Origin: Frankiales bacterium
GTDB lineage: Bacteria; Actinomycetota; Actinomycetes; Mycobacteriales; Jatrophihabitantaceae
Length of the DNA: 64,000 nucleotides
Assembly: GCA_025966315.1 (NCBI GenBank)
Contig: JAOPUZ010000023.1
Location: 124,001 to 188,000, forward strand
Reading direction: 5' to 3'
The translations under genes were made by a program, and so were the position numbers. Below the pieces are notes generated by a model. The model was not told where the DNA came from and ran no database searches. It was given only the letters and a program-made list of their open reading frames with translations. Below are positions 1 through 9,124 of this stretch, in pieces; position 1 is the first letter of the stretch, and every line of letters begins with the position of its first letter.

Positions 1-644
1 CCGGCGCCGGCTCGCGCCACCCCGGTCACCACCAGGGCCAGCGATTCCAGCACCACAACCAGGCCGCGGCCACCGGCGTCCACCACCCCGGCACGGGCCA
101 ACACGTCAAGCTGTCCGGTGGTACGGCGCAGCGCCAGATCCGCGCCAGTCAAGGCCGCCAGCACCGTTTCCGACAATCGCTGCTGGGGATCCGTGCCCGA
201 GGCATCGTGAGCCGAGGCGGCCTCCGCGGCGGCGCGCAGCACGGACAGGATGGTGCCTTCGACCGGCTCGGCCACCGCCTCGTAAGCCGCTGAGGTGGCC
301 CGCTGCAACCCGTCGACGAGATGGGCCGACCCGCCCGCGTCCACCCCGGCAAAACCCTCGGCCAGCCCGCGCAACACCTGCGAGAGGATGACGCCGGAAT
401 TGCCGCGGGCGCCGAGCAGCGCGCCGCGAGCCATGATGCGTAACACCGATCCCGCCCCGGTCGACTCGTCGGCGGCGACCGCGTCGGCTGCGCAGCGCAG
501 CGTCGAAGCCAGGTTCGTACCGGTGTCGCCGTCCGGAATCGGGAAGACGTTCAACGCGTCGATCTCACTCTGGCAGCGCACCATCGCCGTCGTCGCGTCC
601 GAACACCAGCGGCGTACCGCGGCGGCGTCCAGCAGCGCTTGCAT
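1..644 (-). CDS. DAK2-domain protein (FakA/YloV-like), 3' end outside the window
   Basis: Partial gene running off the left edge; about 214 N-terminal residues are present. The N-terminus contains the DAK2 (dihydroxyacetone kinase L-domain) signature PIPDGDTGTN near residues 35-44 and LLGARGNSGVILSQ near 76-89, which place ATP and Mg2+ in this family. Relatives include FakA, which phosphorylates fatty acids held by FakB/DegV partners, and YloV. The ATG at 644 is the natural start because the family begins just before this domain. The neighbour on the other side is the divergent rpmB, the usual actinobacterial arrangement, in which recG often follows. The family call is firm; fatty-acid kinase activity is inferred, since no DegV-type partner is visible here. 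Confidence 0.85.
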   Translation of the reverse strand, partial: MQALLDAAAVRRWCSDATTAMVRCQSEIDALNVFPIPDGDTGTNLASTLRCAADAVAADESTGAGSVLRIMARGALLGARGNSGVILSQVLRGLAEGFAGVDAGGSAHLVDGLQRATSAAYEAVAEPVEGTILSVLRAAAEAASAHDASGTDPQQRLSETVLAALTGADLALRRTTGQLDVLARAGVVDAGGRGLVVVLESLALVVTGVARAGA

Positions 645-931
645 TGGTGGCCTCCTGCCGGTACCGAGCTGGTGCGTGGCGTATCAGGACCCGTCAGTTG
701 CTCGTCTGGACCCATCCGGTGCTCGCCGGATTCGCGGAATGAAACACTACTGGCCGTCAGCGTCAGGCTACGGCTGTTCCGGTTTTGAGCCAGGCTGCCC
801 GCCTGGCTACACTGGGCGGGTTGTTCAGTGGATGCCGGCGACCAGCTAGCATCGGTCAGCACGCACGGCCGCTGGACGATCCTCATATCCGGCCCGCGCC
901 GGCACATCGTTACCTGAAGAAGGAGTCCATT

Positions 932-1123
932 GTGGCCAGCCACTGCGACGTCTGCGGCAAAGGGCCCGGCTTCGGCATGTCCGTCTCGCACTCCCACCGA
1001 CGTACGCACCGCCGCTGGAACCCGAACGTGCAGACGGTCCGCGCCCTGGTAGCGCCCGGCACCCGCCGCCGCGTGACCGTGTGCACATCCTGCCTGAAAG
1101 CCGGCAAGGTCACCCGCGCCTAA
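932..1123 (+). CDS. rpmB: 50S ribosomal protein L28, zinc-binding (C+) type
   Basis: A 63-residue ribosomal protein of the large subunit. It starts with GTG at 932, preceded by AGAAGGAG six bases upstream. Two CxxC pairs (HCDVCGK near the N-terminus and VCTSCLK near the C-terminus) form the four-cysteine zinc site of C+ L28 proteins; the central SHSHRRTHRRWNPN block is typical of L28. It is divergent from the DAK2 gene and ends ahead of a strong hairpin. Many actinobacteria also carry a cysteine-free L28 made under zinc starvation; no such second copy is in this window. Confidence 0.96.
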   Translation: MASHCDVCGKGPGFGMSVSHSHRRTHRRWNPNVQTVRALVAPGTRRRVTVCTSCLKAGKVTRA

Positions 1124-1173
1124 GCATTGAGCGAGCTAGCAGCTCTAGGCAGCTAGCCGCGATCCAGCTCGAA

Positions 1174-1217
1174 ATACGCCGAAGGCCGAGTCCACCCGGA
1201 CTCGGCCTTCGGCGTAT
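1174..1217. terminator. Perfect 20-bp inverted repeat between rpmB and thiL
   Basis: The arms 1174-1193 and 1198-1217 are exactly complementary, with a four-base loop ACCC. The hairpin sits between the convergent 3' ends of rpmB and thiL, so it can serve both strands. There is no clear T-tract on either side, as is common for actinobacterial terminators. Confidence 0.8.
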
Positions 1218-1229
1218 CAGCTCCGCGTA

Positions 1230-2207
1230 TCAGCGGAAATGCTCGTGGCCACCGTCCGGCCAGCGCACACCGTCGACGCGCACGCCGGAACCGGAGTTGA
1301 CCATCCCGATAGGCGTCCACTCTGACGGCAGGGACGCGAAGTTCGGAAAGGTCGCCACCAGGGCGTAGTCGTCACCGCCGGTCAGGATCCAGCTCATCGG
1401 GTCGACGTTGAGCGCCGAGCCGACGTCGCGCAGCTTCGGCGGGGCGATCAGGGCCGCCGCCCGGATATCGATCCGTACCTCGCTGGCCTCGGCGATATGG
1501 CCCACATCCGCGATCAGCCCGTCCGAAACGTCGGTCATCGCGGTGGCGCCGAGTGCGGCGGCGCGTGGACCCTGGGCGTACGGCGGTTCAGGACGACGAT
1601 GCGCATTGACCACCTGTACCGGCGAGCGAAACCCGCGCGCGAGCGTGGCGAAACCGGCGGCGGCCCAACCCAGCCGTCCGCTCACCGCCAGCACATCACC
1701 GGAACGCGCCCCGGACAACAGCACCGGGTCCCGCCCCTGCAGGTCGCCGAAGGCGGTCACGCCGAGGATGATCAGGTCGGCCGCACTGACATCGCCGCCC
1801 ACCACGACCGCGCCCACCTCGGCGCATTCCTCGGCGAAGCCGGCCACCAGCCCGTCGACCCAGCTGACCTCGAGTTCGGGCGGCAGGCCAAGGGCAACCA
1901 GCAACGAGCTCGGCTGCGCGCCCATCGCCACGATGTCGGCGAAATTGCGTGCCGCGGCCTTACGCCCGATGTCGTGAGCGGTCGACCAGTCCCGGCGGAA
2001 ATGCCGATTCTCCAGCAGCAGATCAGTGGACGTCACAACCTTGCCGTCCGGCAACGCCAGCACGGCCGCGTCGTCACCGGGACCGACCACGACGGTCGCG
2101 CCGGCTGATTCCTGCTGCTCCCCCGCCCACCCGGTCTCGGGCGTACGGCTGCCACCGAGGGCAGCGATCATCCGCCGGATCAGCCCGAACTCTCCCAGTT
2201 CGGCCAC
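1230..2207 (-). CDS. thiL: Thiamine-monophosphate kinase
   Basis: ThiL phosphorylates thiamine phosphate to thiamine diphosphate with ATP. The 325-residue protein has the family's usual length and AIRS/PurM-type fold: GELGEFGLI-like N-terminus, the metal and ATP motif GPGDDAAVL at about 43-51, STDLLLENRHF, VGGDVSAAD, TDVSDGL and ILTGGDDYALVA. The GTG at 2207 is the first conventional start, but its upstream sequence is poor. Six codons upstream, an in-frame ATT at 2225 lies eight bases after a perfect AGGAGG, and a TAG stop overlaps that Shine-Dalgarno sequence, so translation may begin at ATT and add MITEPRT. Function is confident; the start is not. Confidence 0.93.
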   Translation of the reverse strand: MAELGEFGLIRRMIAALGGSRTPETGWAGEQQESAGATVVVGPGDDAAVLALPDGKVVTSTDLLLENRHFRRDWSTAHDIGRKAAARNFADIVAMGAQPSSLLVALGLPPELEVSWVDGLVAGFAEECAEVGAVVVGGDVSAADLIILGVTAFGDLQGRDPVLLSGARSGDVLAVSGRLGWAAAGFATLARGFRSPVQVVNAHRRPEPPYAQGPRAAALGATAMTDVSDGLIADVGHIAEASEVRIDIRAAALIAPPKLRDVGSALNVDPMSWILTGGDDYALVATFPNFASLPSEWTPIGMVNSGSGVRVDGVRWPDGGHEHFR

Positions 2208-2380
2208 GGTTCTCGGCTCGGTAATGTCGTCCGCCTCCTAGATGGTGCTCAGATGCACGCAGAGGAATCTTCACACGTCGCGAAATCTGCGCTGCGCTAG
2301 GTTCTACGGGTCAGGTTTGCGCTCCCCCCACCCACACCGCGGATCCCCCAGCGCAACCGCCCGAACCGAGAGGAGGCGTC

Positions 2381-2623
2381 ATGGCCCAGTCGGTCAACGC
2401 CTACATCCTGATCCAGACCGAGGTCGGTCGGGCGGCGGCTGTAGCCACTGAGATTGCCGCGATCGACGGGGTTACCTTGGCCGAGGACGTCACCGGCCCG
2501 TACGACGTCATCGTGCGCGCCGAGGCCCGTGACATGGACGAATTGGGCCGGCTCGTCGTTGCCCGGGTGCAGGGCGTCAGCGGGATCACCCGCACGCTCA
2601 CCTGCCCGGTGGTACACCTCTGA
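2381..2623 (+). CDS. Stand-alone Lrp/AsnC ligand-binding (RAM) domain protein
   Basis: An 80-residue protein consisting only of the RAM/ACT-like effector domain of Lrp/AsnC regulators, without the helix-turn-helix. The pattern AYILIQTEVGRAAAV, then GVTLAEDVTGPYDVIVRAEA, then GVSGITRTLTCPVV is characteristic. Such proteins usually form oligomers that bind amino acids or modulate partner proteins; the partner is not known here. A good GAGAGGAGG precedes the ATG. It is divergent from thiL and lies directly upstream of the DUF3515 gene, with which it is probably co-transcribed. Confidence 0.85.
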   Translation: MAQSVNAYILIQTEVGRAAAVATEIAAIDGVTLAEDVTGPYDVIVRAEARDMDELGRLVVARVQGVSGITRTLTCPVVHL

Positions 2624-2653
2624 AGCCGGCCTCGATCAGCGAGGAACGCCACC

Positions 2654-3244
2654 ATCGACCGGACCCAGCGCCGAGCTGCGCTCATCGCTACCGCCCTGGC
2701 CCTACCGCTGGCGGTGCTGCTCGCCTTCATCCTGTCCGCGCACCGGTCCACCTCAGGTGATCCGAACGCGGACGGCTCGTCCAGTCCGTCCGGTCCGTTG
2801 CCGGCCGTCACGGTGGCCGCCCCGCCGCCGCCCAGCGACGCCACTCAAGCCGCGTGCGTCCAAGTCTTCGCCAAGCTACCGGTCCAACTCGGCGACCTGG
2901 CCCCGCGGCGTACCGACACCGACTCCTCATTCGTCGCGGCCTGGGGCGACCCGGCCGTCGTGCTTCGCTGCGGGGTGAGCCGGCCGGCCGAGCTGGCGCC
3001 CGATTCCGCCGCCTTCATCATCAACGTCGACGGCGTCGAATGGTTACCCAGCCAGACCAAGGACGCCAACGTCTTCGTCAGCACCGATCGAGCCGTCTAC
3101 GTCGAGGTGAGCGTCCCCAAGCGCATCGTCGTCCAGCCGTTGCCGACGCTGGCCGATGCCGTCGCCGTGCTGCCCGCAGTGTGCCTCGACCAGAACCTGC
3201 AAGGCACCGTGCCTACCGCCAAGCTGTGCACCCGCCGGCCCTGA
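2654..3244 (+). CDS. DUF3515 family membrane-anchored protein
   Basis: The product has one N-terminal membrane segment, a Pro/Ser-rich linker and a periplasmic-side domain containing WGDPAVVLRCGV and VDGVEWLP, typical of the actinobacterial DUF3515 family of unknown function found beside ddl and thiL. The start is unusual. The only conventional start before the linker is GTG at 2714, which cuts the membrane segment in half. In the same frame an ATC at 2654 lies seven bases after GAGGAA and restores the complete leader DRTQRRAALIATALALPLA. Upstream of it the frame runs straight to the TGA stop of the Lrp gene with no other start. The start is therefore inferred; the family assignment is fairly secure. 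Confidence 0.75.
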   Translation: MDRTQRRAALIATALALPLAVLLAFILSAHRSTSGDPNADGSSSPSGPLPAVTVAAPPPPSDATQAACVQVFAKLPVQLGDLAPRRTDTDSSFVAAWGDPAVVLRCGVSRPAELAPDSAAFIINVDGVEWLPSQTKDANVFVSTDRAVYVEVSVPKRIVVQPLPTLADAVAVLPAVCLDQNLQGTVPTAKLCTRRP

Positions 3245-3320
3245 GCCAGGCACCGCCGCACCGAGAGCGGCACCAGCACCAGCACCGGGAGCAGCAGGCC
3301 GACGTCAGCGCCGGCCGCCG

Positions 3321-4379
3321 TCAGCGGCGAGCGAGTGCGGTGGCCACCAGGCGGTCGATCAGCTCGGTGTAGCTGACGCCGGATTCGGCCCACATCTTCG
3401 GGTACATCGAGATCGGCGTGAAGCCCGGCATGGTGTTCACCTCGTTCACCGTCAACGTGCCGTCCTCGGCGAGGAAGAAGTCGACTCGGGCCAGTCCGGC
3501 GCAGTCCAACGCCGTGAAGGCGTCACACGCAGCCTGTTGCACGGCCTTGAGGGTGCCCGAATCGAGTTCGGGCGGGATATCGTAGTCGCTGGCGTCCTCG
3601 AGGTATTTCGCCTCGAAGCTGTACCAGTCGTAGTCGGCGTGCAGTTTGATCTCGGCGGGCAGGGACGCGGTGACGGTGCCGTCGGCGTCCTGCAGCACCC
3701 CGCATTCGATCTCACGGCCGACGCAGGCACGCTCGATGAGCAGCTTGTCGTCGTGCCCGAAGGCCAGCGCCAGTGCATCCGGCAGCTCGTCGTAGTCCCG
3801 TACCTTCGTGATGCCCACGCTGGAGCCGGCCCGAGCCGGTTTGACGAACACCGGCAGGCCCAGGTGCGCGATGTCGACACTGGACACCGGCTGGCCGCGG
3901 CGAACCACCAGGTAGTCGCCCACGTTCAGCCCGGCGGCCTTGAGCACCGTCTTGGTGAAGGCCTTGTCCATCGCCACCGCGCTGCCCAGGACCCCGGAGC
4001 CGACGTAGGGAACGCCAGCCATTTCCAGCAGGCCCTGGATCGTGCCGTCCTCGCCGAAGCTGCCGTGCAGGATCGGGAACACCACCTCGACCGTGCCCAG
4101 CAGGGCAATCGCGGAACCCGACTCGAAGACGGCCACCTCGGACCAGGCTGGATTGCCGGCCACCACCTCGGGCAGCCGGCCGTCGGTGATCTGCAGCTGC
4201 GCGGGATCGGCGATGGTGCGGATCCAGTTGCCGCCCCGGGTGATGCCGACGGTGACGACCTCGTAGCGAGCGGGATCGAGTGCGGCCAGCACGCTGCCGG
4301 CGCTGACCACCGAGATGGCGTGTTCGCTGCTTTTACCGCCATACACCAGGGCGATCCGGATCCTGTCGGCCATGGACAC
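3321..4379 (-). CDS. ddl: D-alanine--D-alanine ligase
   Basis: ATP-dependent ligation of two D-alanines for the peptidoglycan stem peptide, in the cytoplasm. The 352-residue sequence has the ATP-grasp layout: VYGGKSSEHAISVVSA at the N-terminus (substrate site), LHGSFGEDGTIQG, PVFVKPARAGSSVGI for ATP, ARVDFFL, and the metal-binding NEVNTMPGFT near residues 312-321. Translation can start at GTG 4379 or ATG 4373, two codons apart. It follows gpsA by 16 bases on the same strand, so the two form an operon with the acyltransferase upstream. Confidence 0.96.
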   Translation of the reverse strand: MSMADRIRIALVYGGKSSEHAISVVSAGSVLAALDPARYEVVTVGITRGGNWIRTIADPAQLQITDGRLPEVVAGNPAWSEVAVFESGSAIALLGTVEVVFPILHGSFGEDGTIQGLLEMAGVPYVGSGVLGSAVAMDKAFTKTVLKAAGLNVGDYLVVRRGQPVSSVDIAHLGLPVFVKPARAGSSVGITKVRDYDELPDALALAFGHDDKLLIERACVGREIECGVLQDADGTVTASLPAEIKLHADYDWYSFEAKYLEDASDYDIPPELDSGTLKAVQQAACDAFTALDCAGLARVDFFLAEDGTLTVNEVNTMPGFTPISMYPKMWAESGVSYTELIDRLVATALARR

Positions 4380-4395
4380 CGAGGCTAGCGGATGC

Positions 4396-5391
4396 TCACT
4401 CGCTCTTGGTGGATCGACTCATCAACCGGCGCATCGCGTGCTGCGGACTCGAGCCGCGATGGCATACCGACTCGACCTCGCGAACGAGCGGCACGTCGAC
4501 GCCGTAACGATCGGCCAGGGCCAGGATGGCGATGCAGGACTTGACCCCCTCCGCCACCTGCCCGTGGGTAGCGGCCTGCGCCTCGGCCAGCGACTCGCCC
4601 CGGCCCAGTCGCTCGCCGAAGGTCCGGTTGCGTGACAACGGGGAAGCGCAGGTGGCCACCAGGTCGCCGAGCCCGGCCAGTCCCGCGAAGGTCGCCTGGT
4701 CCGCGCCCAGTGCGGTGCCCAGCCGCGACGTCTCGGCCAGCCCCCGGGTGATCAGCGAGGCAACGGTGTTGTCGCCGAAACCCATCCCGACCGCCATCCC
4801 GCAGGCCAGCGCCATCACGTTCTTCACCGCGCCGCCGAGTTCGGTGCCGATCACGTCGGTGTTCGTGTACGGGCGGAAGTAAGGGGTGGCGCACGCGCGC
4901 TGCACCAGTTCGGCGCGGGCCGCGTCCGTGCAGGCGATGACGGTCGCGGTGGGCTGGCCGAGCGCGATCTCGGGTGCGAGGTTCGGACCGGACAGCACCG
5001 CGACCCGGTCGGCGCCGGCGTGCGCCACCTCCGCGATCACCTCGCTCATCCGCTTCGTGCTACCGACCTCGATGCCCTTCATCAGGCTCACCAGAGTCGC
5101 GTCGGCGCCGATGTCAGCCGCCCACCCGGCCAGGTTGGCCCGCAGCGACTGGGCCGGGATGGCGAGCACCACCAGCTCGGCCCCCGCGATCGCGGACCGG
5201 GCATCCGCGGTCGCCGACAGGCCGGCGGGCAGTTCCACGCCGGGCAGGTACTCGGGATTGGTACGCGTGCAGCAGATCACTTCGGCCAGCTCGGCCCGGC
5301 GAGCCCAGATCGTGGTCTCGGTACCGGCGTCGACCAGCACCTTGGCGAAGGTCGTACCCCAGGATCCGGCGCCGAGCACAACGGCCCTCAT
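4396..5391 (-). CDS. gpsA: NAD(P)-dependent glycerol-3-phosphate dehydrogenase
   Basis: Reduces dihydroxyacetone phosphate to sn-glycerol-3-phosphate for phospholipid synthesis. The 331-residue protein starts with [17 protein letters not shown], carrying the Rossmann motif GAGSWG at 7-12. Further signatures are [17 protein letters not shown] and the catalytic-lysine region [13 protein letters not shown]. An open frame extends upstream to 5517, but the ATG at 5391 fits family N-termini and overlaps the stop of the acyltransferase gene by four bases (ATGA), showing translational coupling. Gene order plsC-gpsA-ddl joins lipid and wall precursor synthesis. Confidence 0.96.
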   Translation of the reverse strand: MRAVVLGAGSWGTTFAKVLVDAGTETTIWARRAELAEVICCTRTNPEYLPGVELPAGLSATADARSAIAGAELVVLAIPAQSLRANLAGWAADIGADATLVSLMKGIEVGSTKRMSEVIAEVAHAGADRVAVLSGPNLAPEIALGQPTATVIACTDAARAELVQRACATPYFRPYTNTDVIGTELGGAVKNVMALACGMAVGMGFGDNTVASLITRGLAETSRLGTALGADQATFAGLAGLGDLVATCASPLSRNRTFGERLGRGESLAEAQAATHGQVAEGVKSCIAILALADRYGVDVPLVREVESVCHRGSSPQHAMRRLMSRSTKSE

Positions 5392-6155
5392 CCGGCCACC
5401 TTCGGTTCGGCCCCGCCGTCGGCTTCGGGTGAGCGGGGGTCGCCGCGGACGTAGCGGACGAACTCGGCCGGTGGCTCGCCGGTTCGCAGCCCGGCCACCT
5501 GCGCGGTGACCGCCCACATGATCCGATCGGTCATCTCACGCAACACCTCGGCGCTGGCTGGCCGTCCCGCGAACTCGGCGAGCTGTACCGGGGCGCCGGC
5601 CGAGATCGAGACGTGCTTGCGCGGCACCGGGCGGAACCGGCGCGCGTAGACGTTGAGGAATTCCTGCGCTCCCCACTGGCCGACCGGAATGACCGGCACG
5701 TCCGGGGCCAGCAATGCCAGCCGGGCGACGCCGGTCTTGGCTTGCATCGGCCAGAAATCCGGTTGCCGGGTGACGGTGCCCTCGGGATAGATGATCACGA
5801 CCTCGCCCCGGCTCAAGGCCTCGACCGCGCCGCGCAAGGCGGCATCGGCATCGGTGGTGCCGCGGCGGACGGGGATCTGCCCGGTACCGACGAAGACCCG
5901 GCCGATGAGCGGGATGCTGAACAGGCTGGCCTTGGCCAGGAATCGGGGATTGCGGCCGGCGTCCCAGACGAACCGGCCGATCACCAGCGGGTCGACGTAG
6001 GAGATGTGATTGACGGCCAGGATGGCCGGGCCGTGTCGCGGCAAGCGCGTCAGGCCGAACCAGCGCTTGGGCAGCAGGACCTGCAGCAACGGCAGCAACG
6101 TGACGACACAGAGACGCAGGTATCCACCGGGCTGCTCCCACCGCCGTCCGGCCAC
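5388..6155 (-). CDS. plsC: 1-acyl-sn-glycerol-3-phosphate acyltransferase (PlsC family)
   Basis: Adds the second acyl chain to make phosphatidic acid at the membrane. With the GTG at 6155 as start (AGGAG ten bases upstream) the protein has 255 residues. It carries the acyltransferase motif NHISYVD (H50 and D55 of the HX4D pair) and YPEGTVTR near 123-130, plus a hydrophobic stretch at 16-28. A longer open frame reaches 6389, but its extra 78 residues look non-coding and would run back over the divergent cofC start. It is coupled to gpsA, which supplies the glycerol-3-phosphate backbone. Confidence 0.88.
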   Translation of the reverse strand: MAGRRWEQPGGYLRLCVVTLLPLLQVLLPKRWFGLTRLPRHGPAILAVNHISYVDPLVIGRFVWDAGRNPRFLAKASLFSIPLIGRVFVGTGQIPVRRGTTDADAALRGAVEALSRGEVVIIYPEGTVTRQPDFWPMQAKTGVARLALLAPDVPVIPVGQWGAQEFLNVYARRFRPVPRKHVSISAGAPVQLAEFAGRPASAEVLREMTDRIMWAVTAQVAGLRTGEPPAEFVRYVRGDPRSPEADGGAEPKVAG

Positions 6156-6265
6156 TGCAGGTTTTCTCCTGTGTCTGGTTGGAGGTGTCGGTTGGTACGT
6201 GCCTGTTTGGGTATGTCTGTTGTGCGTGTCCCCGTTGCGGGCCACTCGGCTGGCCTCTGAGTCTG

Positions 6266-6294
6266 CCACGCCGCCGTCGCTCACGGCGGCGTGG
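6266..6294. promoter_or_regulatory. Perfect 12-bp inverted repeat in the plsC/cofC divergent promoter
   Basis: The arms 6266-6277 (CCACGCCGCCGT) and 6283-6294 are exact complements around a CGCTC loop. The repeat ends 12 bases before the cofC GTG and directly abuts a -10-like CACGAT at 6295-6300. If cofC is leaderless, the repeat covers the -35 region, which suits a repressor or activator site. It could also be an mRNA hairpin on the plsC side. No regulator is identifiable from the sequence. Confidence 0.45.
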
Positions 6295-6306
6295 CACGAT
6301 CCAGGG

Positions 6307-6936
6307 GTGCATTGGCGGTTGTTGATTCCCATGAAGCCCGCCGCGCAGGCCAAGACCCGGCTTCGCGGCGCCACCAGCGCCGACGCCAATCACGAGCAAC
6401 TGGTCCGCGCGATTCAACAGGACACGCTCGCTGCCGTGCTGGGCGCGCGGGCAGTGCACGCGCCCATCGCCGGTATCCACGTGATCGCCGGCCAACTGCC
6501 CTGGCCAGCGCCGTTCCCGCCCGACGTCGAGCTGGTCGGTGACGCCGGTGGTGGGCTGAATGCCGCCATCACCGCGGCGGCACTGCTGGTGCGTCAAGCG
6601 CATCCGGACGACGGGTTACTCGCCATGGTGGCCGATCTACCGGCATTGCGTCCGGCCGAGTTGCGGCAGTTGCTGCTGGACGCGGACGGGATCGCACGGG
6701 CAGTGGTGATCGATGCGGCGGGCAGCGGCACGACCATGTTGCTGGCCGCGCCCGGCGTGGACCTCGACCCGCAGTTCGGCCTGGACTCGGCGCGCCGGCA
6801 TCAGCAGTCCGGTGCCATCGCGTTACCGGCCGAGCCCGGCCTGCGCCAGGACGTCGACACCGCCGACGATCTGCGTCGCTGCCTGCGCCTCGGGGTAGGC
6901 GAGCGAACGGCGGCGATGATCGCGCACCTGGTCTGA
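6307..6936 (+). CDS. cofC: 2-phospho-L-lactate / phosphoenolpyruvate guanylyltransferase, coenzyme F420 biosynthesis
   Basis: Transfers GMP from GTP to 2-phospholactate or phosphoenolpyruvate in the F420 pathway (FbiD in mycobacteria). The 209-residue sequence has the nucleotidyltransferase opening LLIPMKPAAQAKTRL, DAGGGLNAAI, MVADLPALRPAEL with the metal aspartate, and AGSGTTMLLAAP. GTG at 6307 matches family N-termini; the frame is open further upstream but overlaps the plsC promoter region. A -10-like CACGAT six bases before the GTG suggests a leaderless mRNA. No other F420 gene is in the window. Confidence 0.88.
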   Translation: MHWRLLIPMKPAAQAKTRLRGATSADANHEQLVRAIQQDTLAAVLGARAVHAPIAGIHVIAGQLPWPAPFPPDVELVGDAGGGLNAAITAAALLVRQAHPDDGLLAMVADLPALRPAELRQLLLDADGIARAVVIDAAGSGTTMLLAAPGVDLDPQFGLDSARRHQQSGAIALPAEPGLRQDVDTADDLRRCLRLGVGERTAAMIAHLV

Positions 6937-6997
6937 CCGGCCGCCAGTAACGCCACGAAAGTTCAGCCGTTCATTTCGGGCGGGCATGATGTGAACC

Positions 6998-9124
6998 ATG
7001 ACCGAAACGGCAGCAGCGTCCGAGCTCGCCCCCGCGGCCGGTGACCGCACCGAAGGCGAGCCCGAACCAGGCCTCGAACTACCCGCGGACCGCTTCTCCA
7101 ACCGCGAGCTGTCCTGGTTGAACTTCAACGCCCGGGTGCTGGCGCTGGCCGAGGACCGCCGCCAGCCCCTGCTGGAACGGATGAAGTTCCTGTCCATCTT
7201 CGCCAGCAACCTGGACGAGTTCTACATGGTTCGGGTCGCCGGCCTGAAGCGTCGCCAAGAGATGGGCTTGACGCTGCGCGGCTCCGACGGGTTGACCCCG
7301 CGGGAGACGCTGGCGTTGATCGGCGAGAACAGCGGCGAGCTGACCGCCCGGCACGCGCGCTGTTTCCTCAACGACGTTCAGCCCGCGCTGGCCCAGCAAG
7401 GTATCCGGCTGTTGAGTTGGGGCGAGCTGAACGAGCATCAGCAAGCCGAACTGTCGGAGTACTTCCACTCCAAGATCTTCCCCGTGCTCACGCCGCTGGC
7501 CGTCGATCCCGCGCATCCCTTCCCGTACATCTCCGGGCTGTCGCTCAACCTCGCCGTGCTGGTTCGCGAACCGGACTCCGAGATCGACCGGTTCGCGCGG
7601 GTCAAGGTACCCAACAACGTCCGCCGGTTCGTGGTGGTCAAGCAGACCGCGGAAGAAGCCGACTTCCTGCCGCTGGAAGAACTGATCGCCGCCCATCTGC
7701 CCGCGCTGTTCCCCGGCATGACCGTGGTCGAGCATCACCTGTTCCGGGTCACCCGCAACACCGACTTCGAGGTGGACGAGGACCGCGACGAGGACCTGCT
7801 GCAGGCCCTGGAACGGGAGTTGGTGCGCCGCCGCTTCGGGCCGCCGGTTCGGATGGAGGTCGGCGAGGACATCGACGAGGCCGTGCTGGCGCTACTGATC
7901 AGCGAGATCGACCTGCAACCCTCGGAGGTTCAGCGGCTGCCCGGTCTGCTGGACCTGACCGCGCTGTGGCAGATCTACGACCTGGATCGTCCGGCGCTGA
8001 AGGAAGCACCGTTCGTGCCGGCCACGCATCCCCGTTTCGTGGAAGGCGAGGTGCCGAAGTCGGTCTTCGCCACGCTGCGCGAGGGCGACGTGCTCGTGCA
8101 TCACCCGTACGAATCGTTCGCCACCAGCGTGCAGCGCTTCATCGAGCAGGCCGCCGCGGACCCGAATGTGTTGGCGATCAAGCAAACCCTCTATCGGACC
8201 TCGGGTGACTCGCCGATAGTGGACGCGCTGATCGATGCCGCCGAGGCCGGCAAGCAGGTTGTGGTGCTGGTCGAGATCAAGGCCCGCTTCGACGAACAGG
8301 CCAACATCAAGTGGGCCCGTGCACTGGAACGCGCCGGCTGCCACGTCGTGTACGGGCTGGTCGGGCTGAAGACGCACTGCAAGACGTCCTTGGTCGTACG
8401 GCAGGAAGGCGGCTCGCTGCGCCGTTACGCCCACATCGGTACCGGCAACTATCACCCGAAGACCGCGCGGCTGTACGAGGATTTCGGGTTGTTCACCGCC
8501 GACGAGCAAATCTGCTCCGACCTCACCGATCTGTTCAACGTGCTGACCGGTTACTCGCGCCAGACCAGTTACCGCACATTGCTGGTCGCGCCGCACGGAT
8601 TGCGGTCCGGTCTGCTCGAGCGCATCGAACGAGAGATCGACCTTGCGCTGGCGGGCCGGCCGGCGCATATCCAGATAAAGACCAACCACCTGGTGGACGA
8701 GTTGCTGATCGATGCGCTCTATCGCGCCTCGGCGGCCGGCGTCCGGGTCGAGTTGATGGTCCGTACCTTCTGCACGATCAAAGCCGGCGTTCCCGGCCTG
8801 AGCGACAACATCACCGTGCGTTCGGTGCTCGGACGATTCCTCGAGCATTCCCGGGTGTTCTACTTCGCCAACGACGCAACGCCGGAGTACTGGATCGGTT
8901 CGGCGGATCTGATGCACCGCAACCTGGATCGCCGCGTCGAGGTACTGGCCCAGGTCACCGGCCCGAATACCGATCAGCTGCGCTACACCTTGGACCTGGC
9001 ATTCGCGTCGGAAACGACCGCCTGGGAACTGCAGGGCGACGGGCGCTGGATTCGCAGCGGCGGGGCCAAGTCGGTCGACTACCAGGAGGTGCTGCTCAAG
9101 CGGCTGGCCTCCCGCGGCGAGTGA
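6998..9124 (+). CDS. ppk: Polyphosphate kinase 1
   Basis: Reversible synthesis of inorganic polyphosphate from ATP. The 708-residue protein has the full PPK1 layout: an N-terminal helical domain beginning [16 protein letters not shown], a head domain, and two phospholipase-D-like catalytic domains. The autophosphorylated histidine is H460 in [13 protein letters not shown], and H479 lies in [14 protein letters not shown]. The ATG at 6998 follows a -10-like CATGAT by seven bases, consistent with a leaderless transcript. The stop overlaps the start of the Nudix-phosphatase gene (GTGA), so the two are coupled, as in mycobacteria where ppk and mutT1 are adjacent. Confidence 0.97.
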   Translation: MTETAAASELAPAAGDRTEGEPEPGLELPADRFSNRELSWLNFNARVLALAEDRRQPLLERMKFLSIFASNLDEFYMVRVAGLKRRQEMGLTLRGSDGLTPRETLALIGENSGELTARHARCFLNDVQPALAQQGIRLLSWGELNEHQQAELSEYFHSKIFPVLTPLAVDPAHPFPYISGLSLNLAVLVREPDSEIDRFARVKVPNNVRRFVVVKQTAEEADFLPLEELIAAHLPALFPGMTVVEHHLFRVTRNTDFEVDEDRDEDLLQALERELVRRRFGPPVRMEVGEDIDEAVLALLISEIDLQPSEVQRLPGLLDLTALWQIYDLDRPALKEAPFVPATHPRFVEGEVPKSVFATLREGDVLVHHPYESFATSVQRFIEQAAADPNVLAIKQTLYRTSGDSPIVDALIDAAEAGKQVVVLVEIKARFDEQANIKWARALERAGCHVVYGLVGLKTHCKTSLVVRQEGGSLRRYAHIGTGNYHPKTARLYEDFGLFTADEQICSDLTDLFNVLTGYSRQTSYRTLLVAPHGLRSGLLERIEREIDLALAGRPAHIQIKTNHLVDELLIDALYRASAAGVRVELMVRTFCTIKAGVPGLSDNITVRSVLGRFLEHSRVFYFANDATPEYWIGSADLMHRNLDRRVEVLAQVTGPNTDQLRYTLDLAFASETTAWELQGDGRWIRSGGAKSVDYQEVLLKRLASRGE

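Noticed and set aside
3156-4388. 410-codon plus-strand open frame across ddl
   Set aside because: Antisense to ddl and composed of low-information sequence; no ribosome site.
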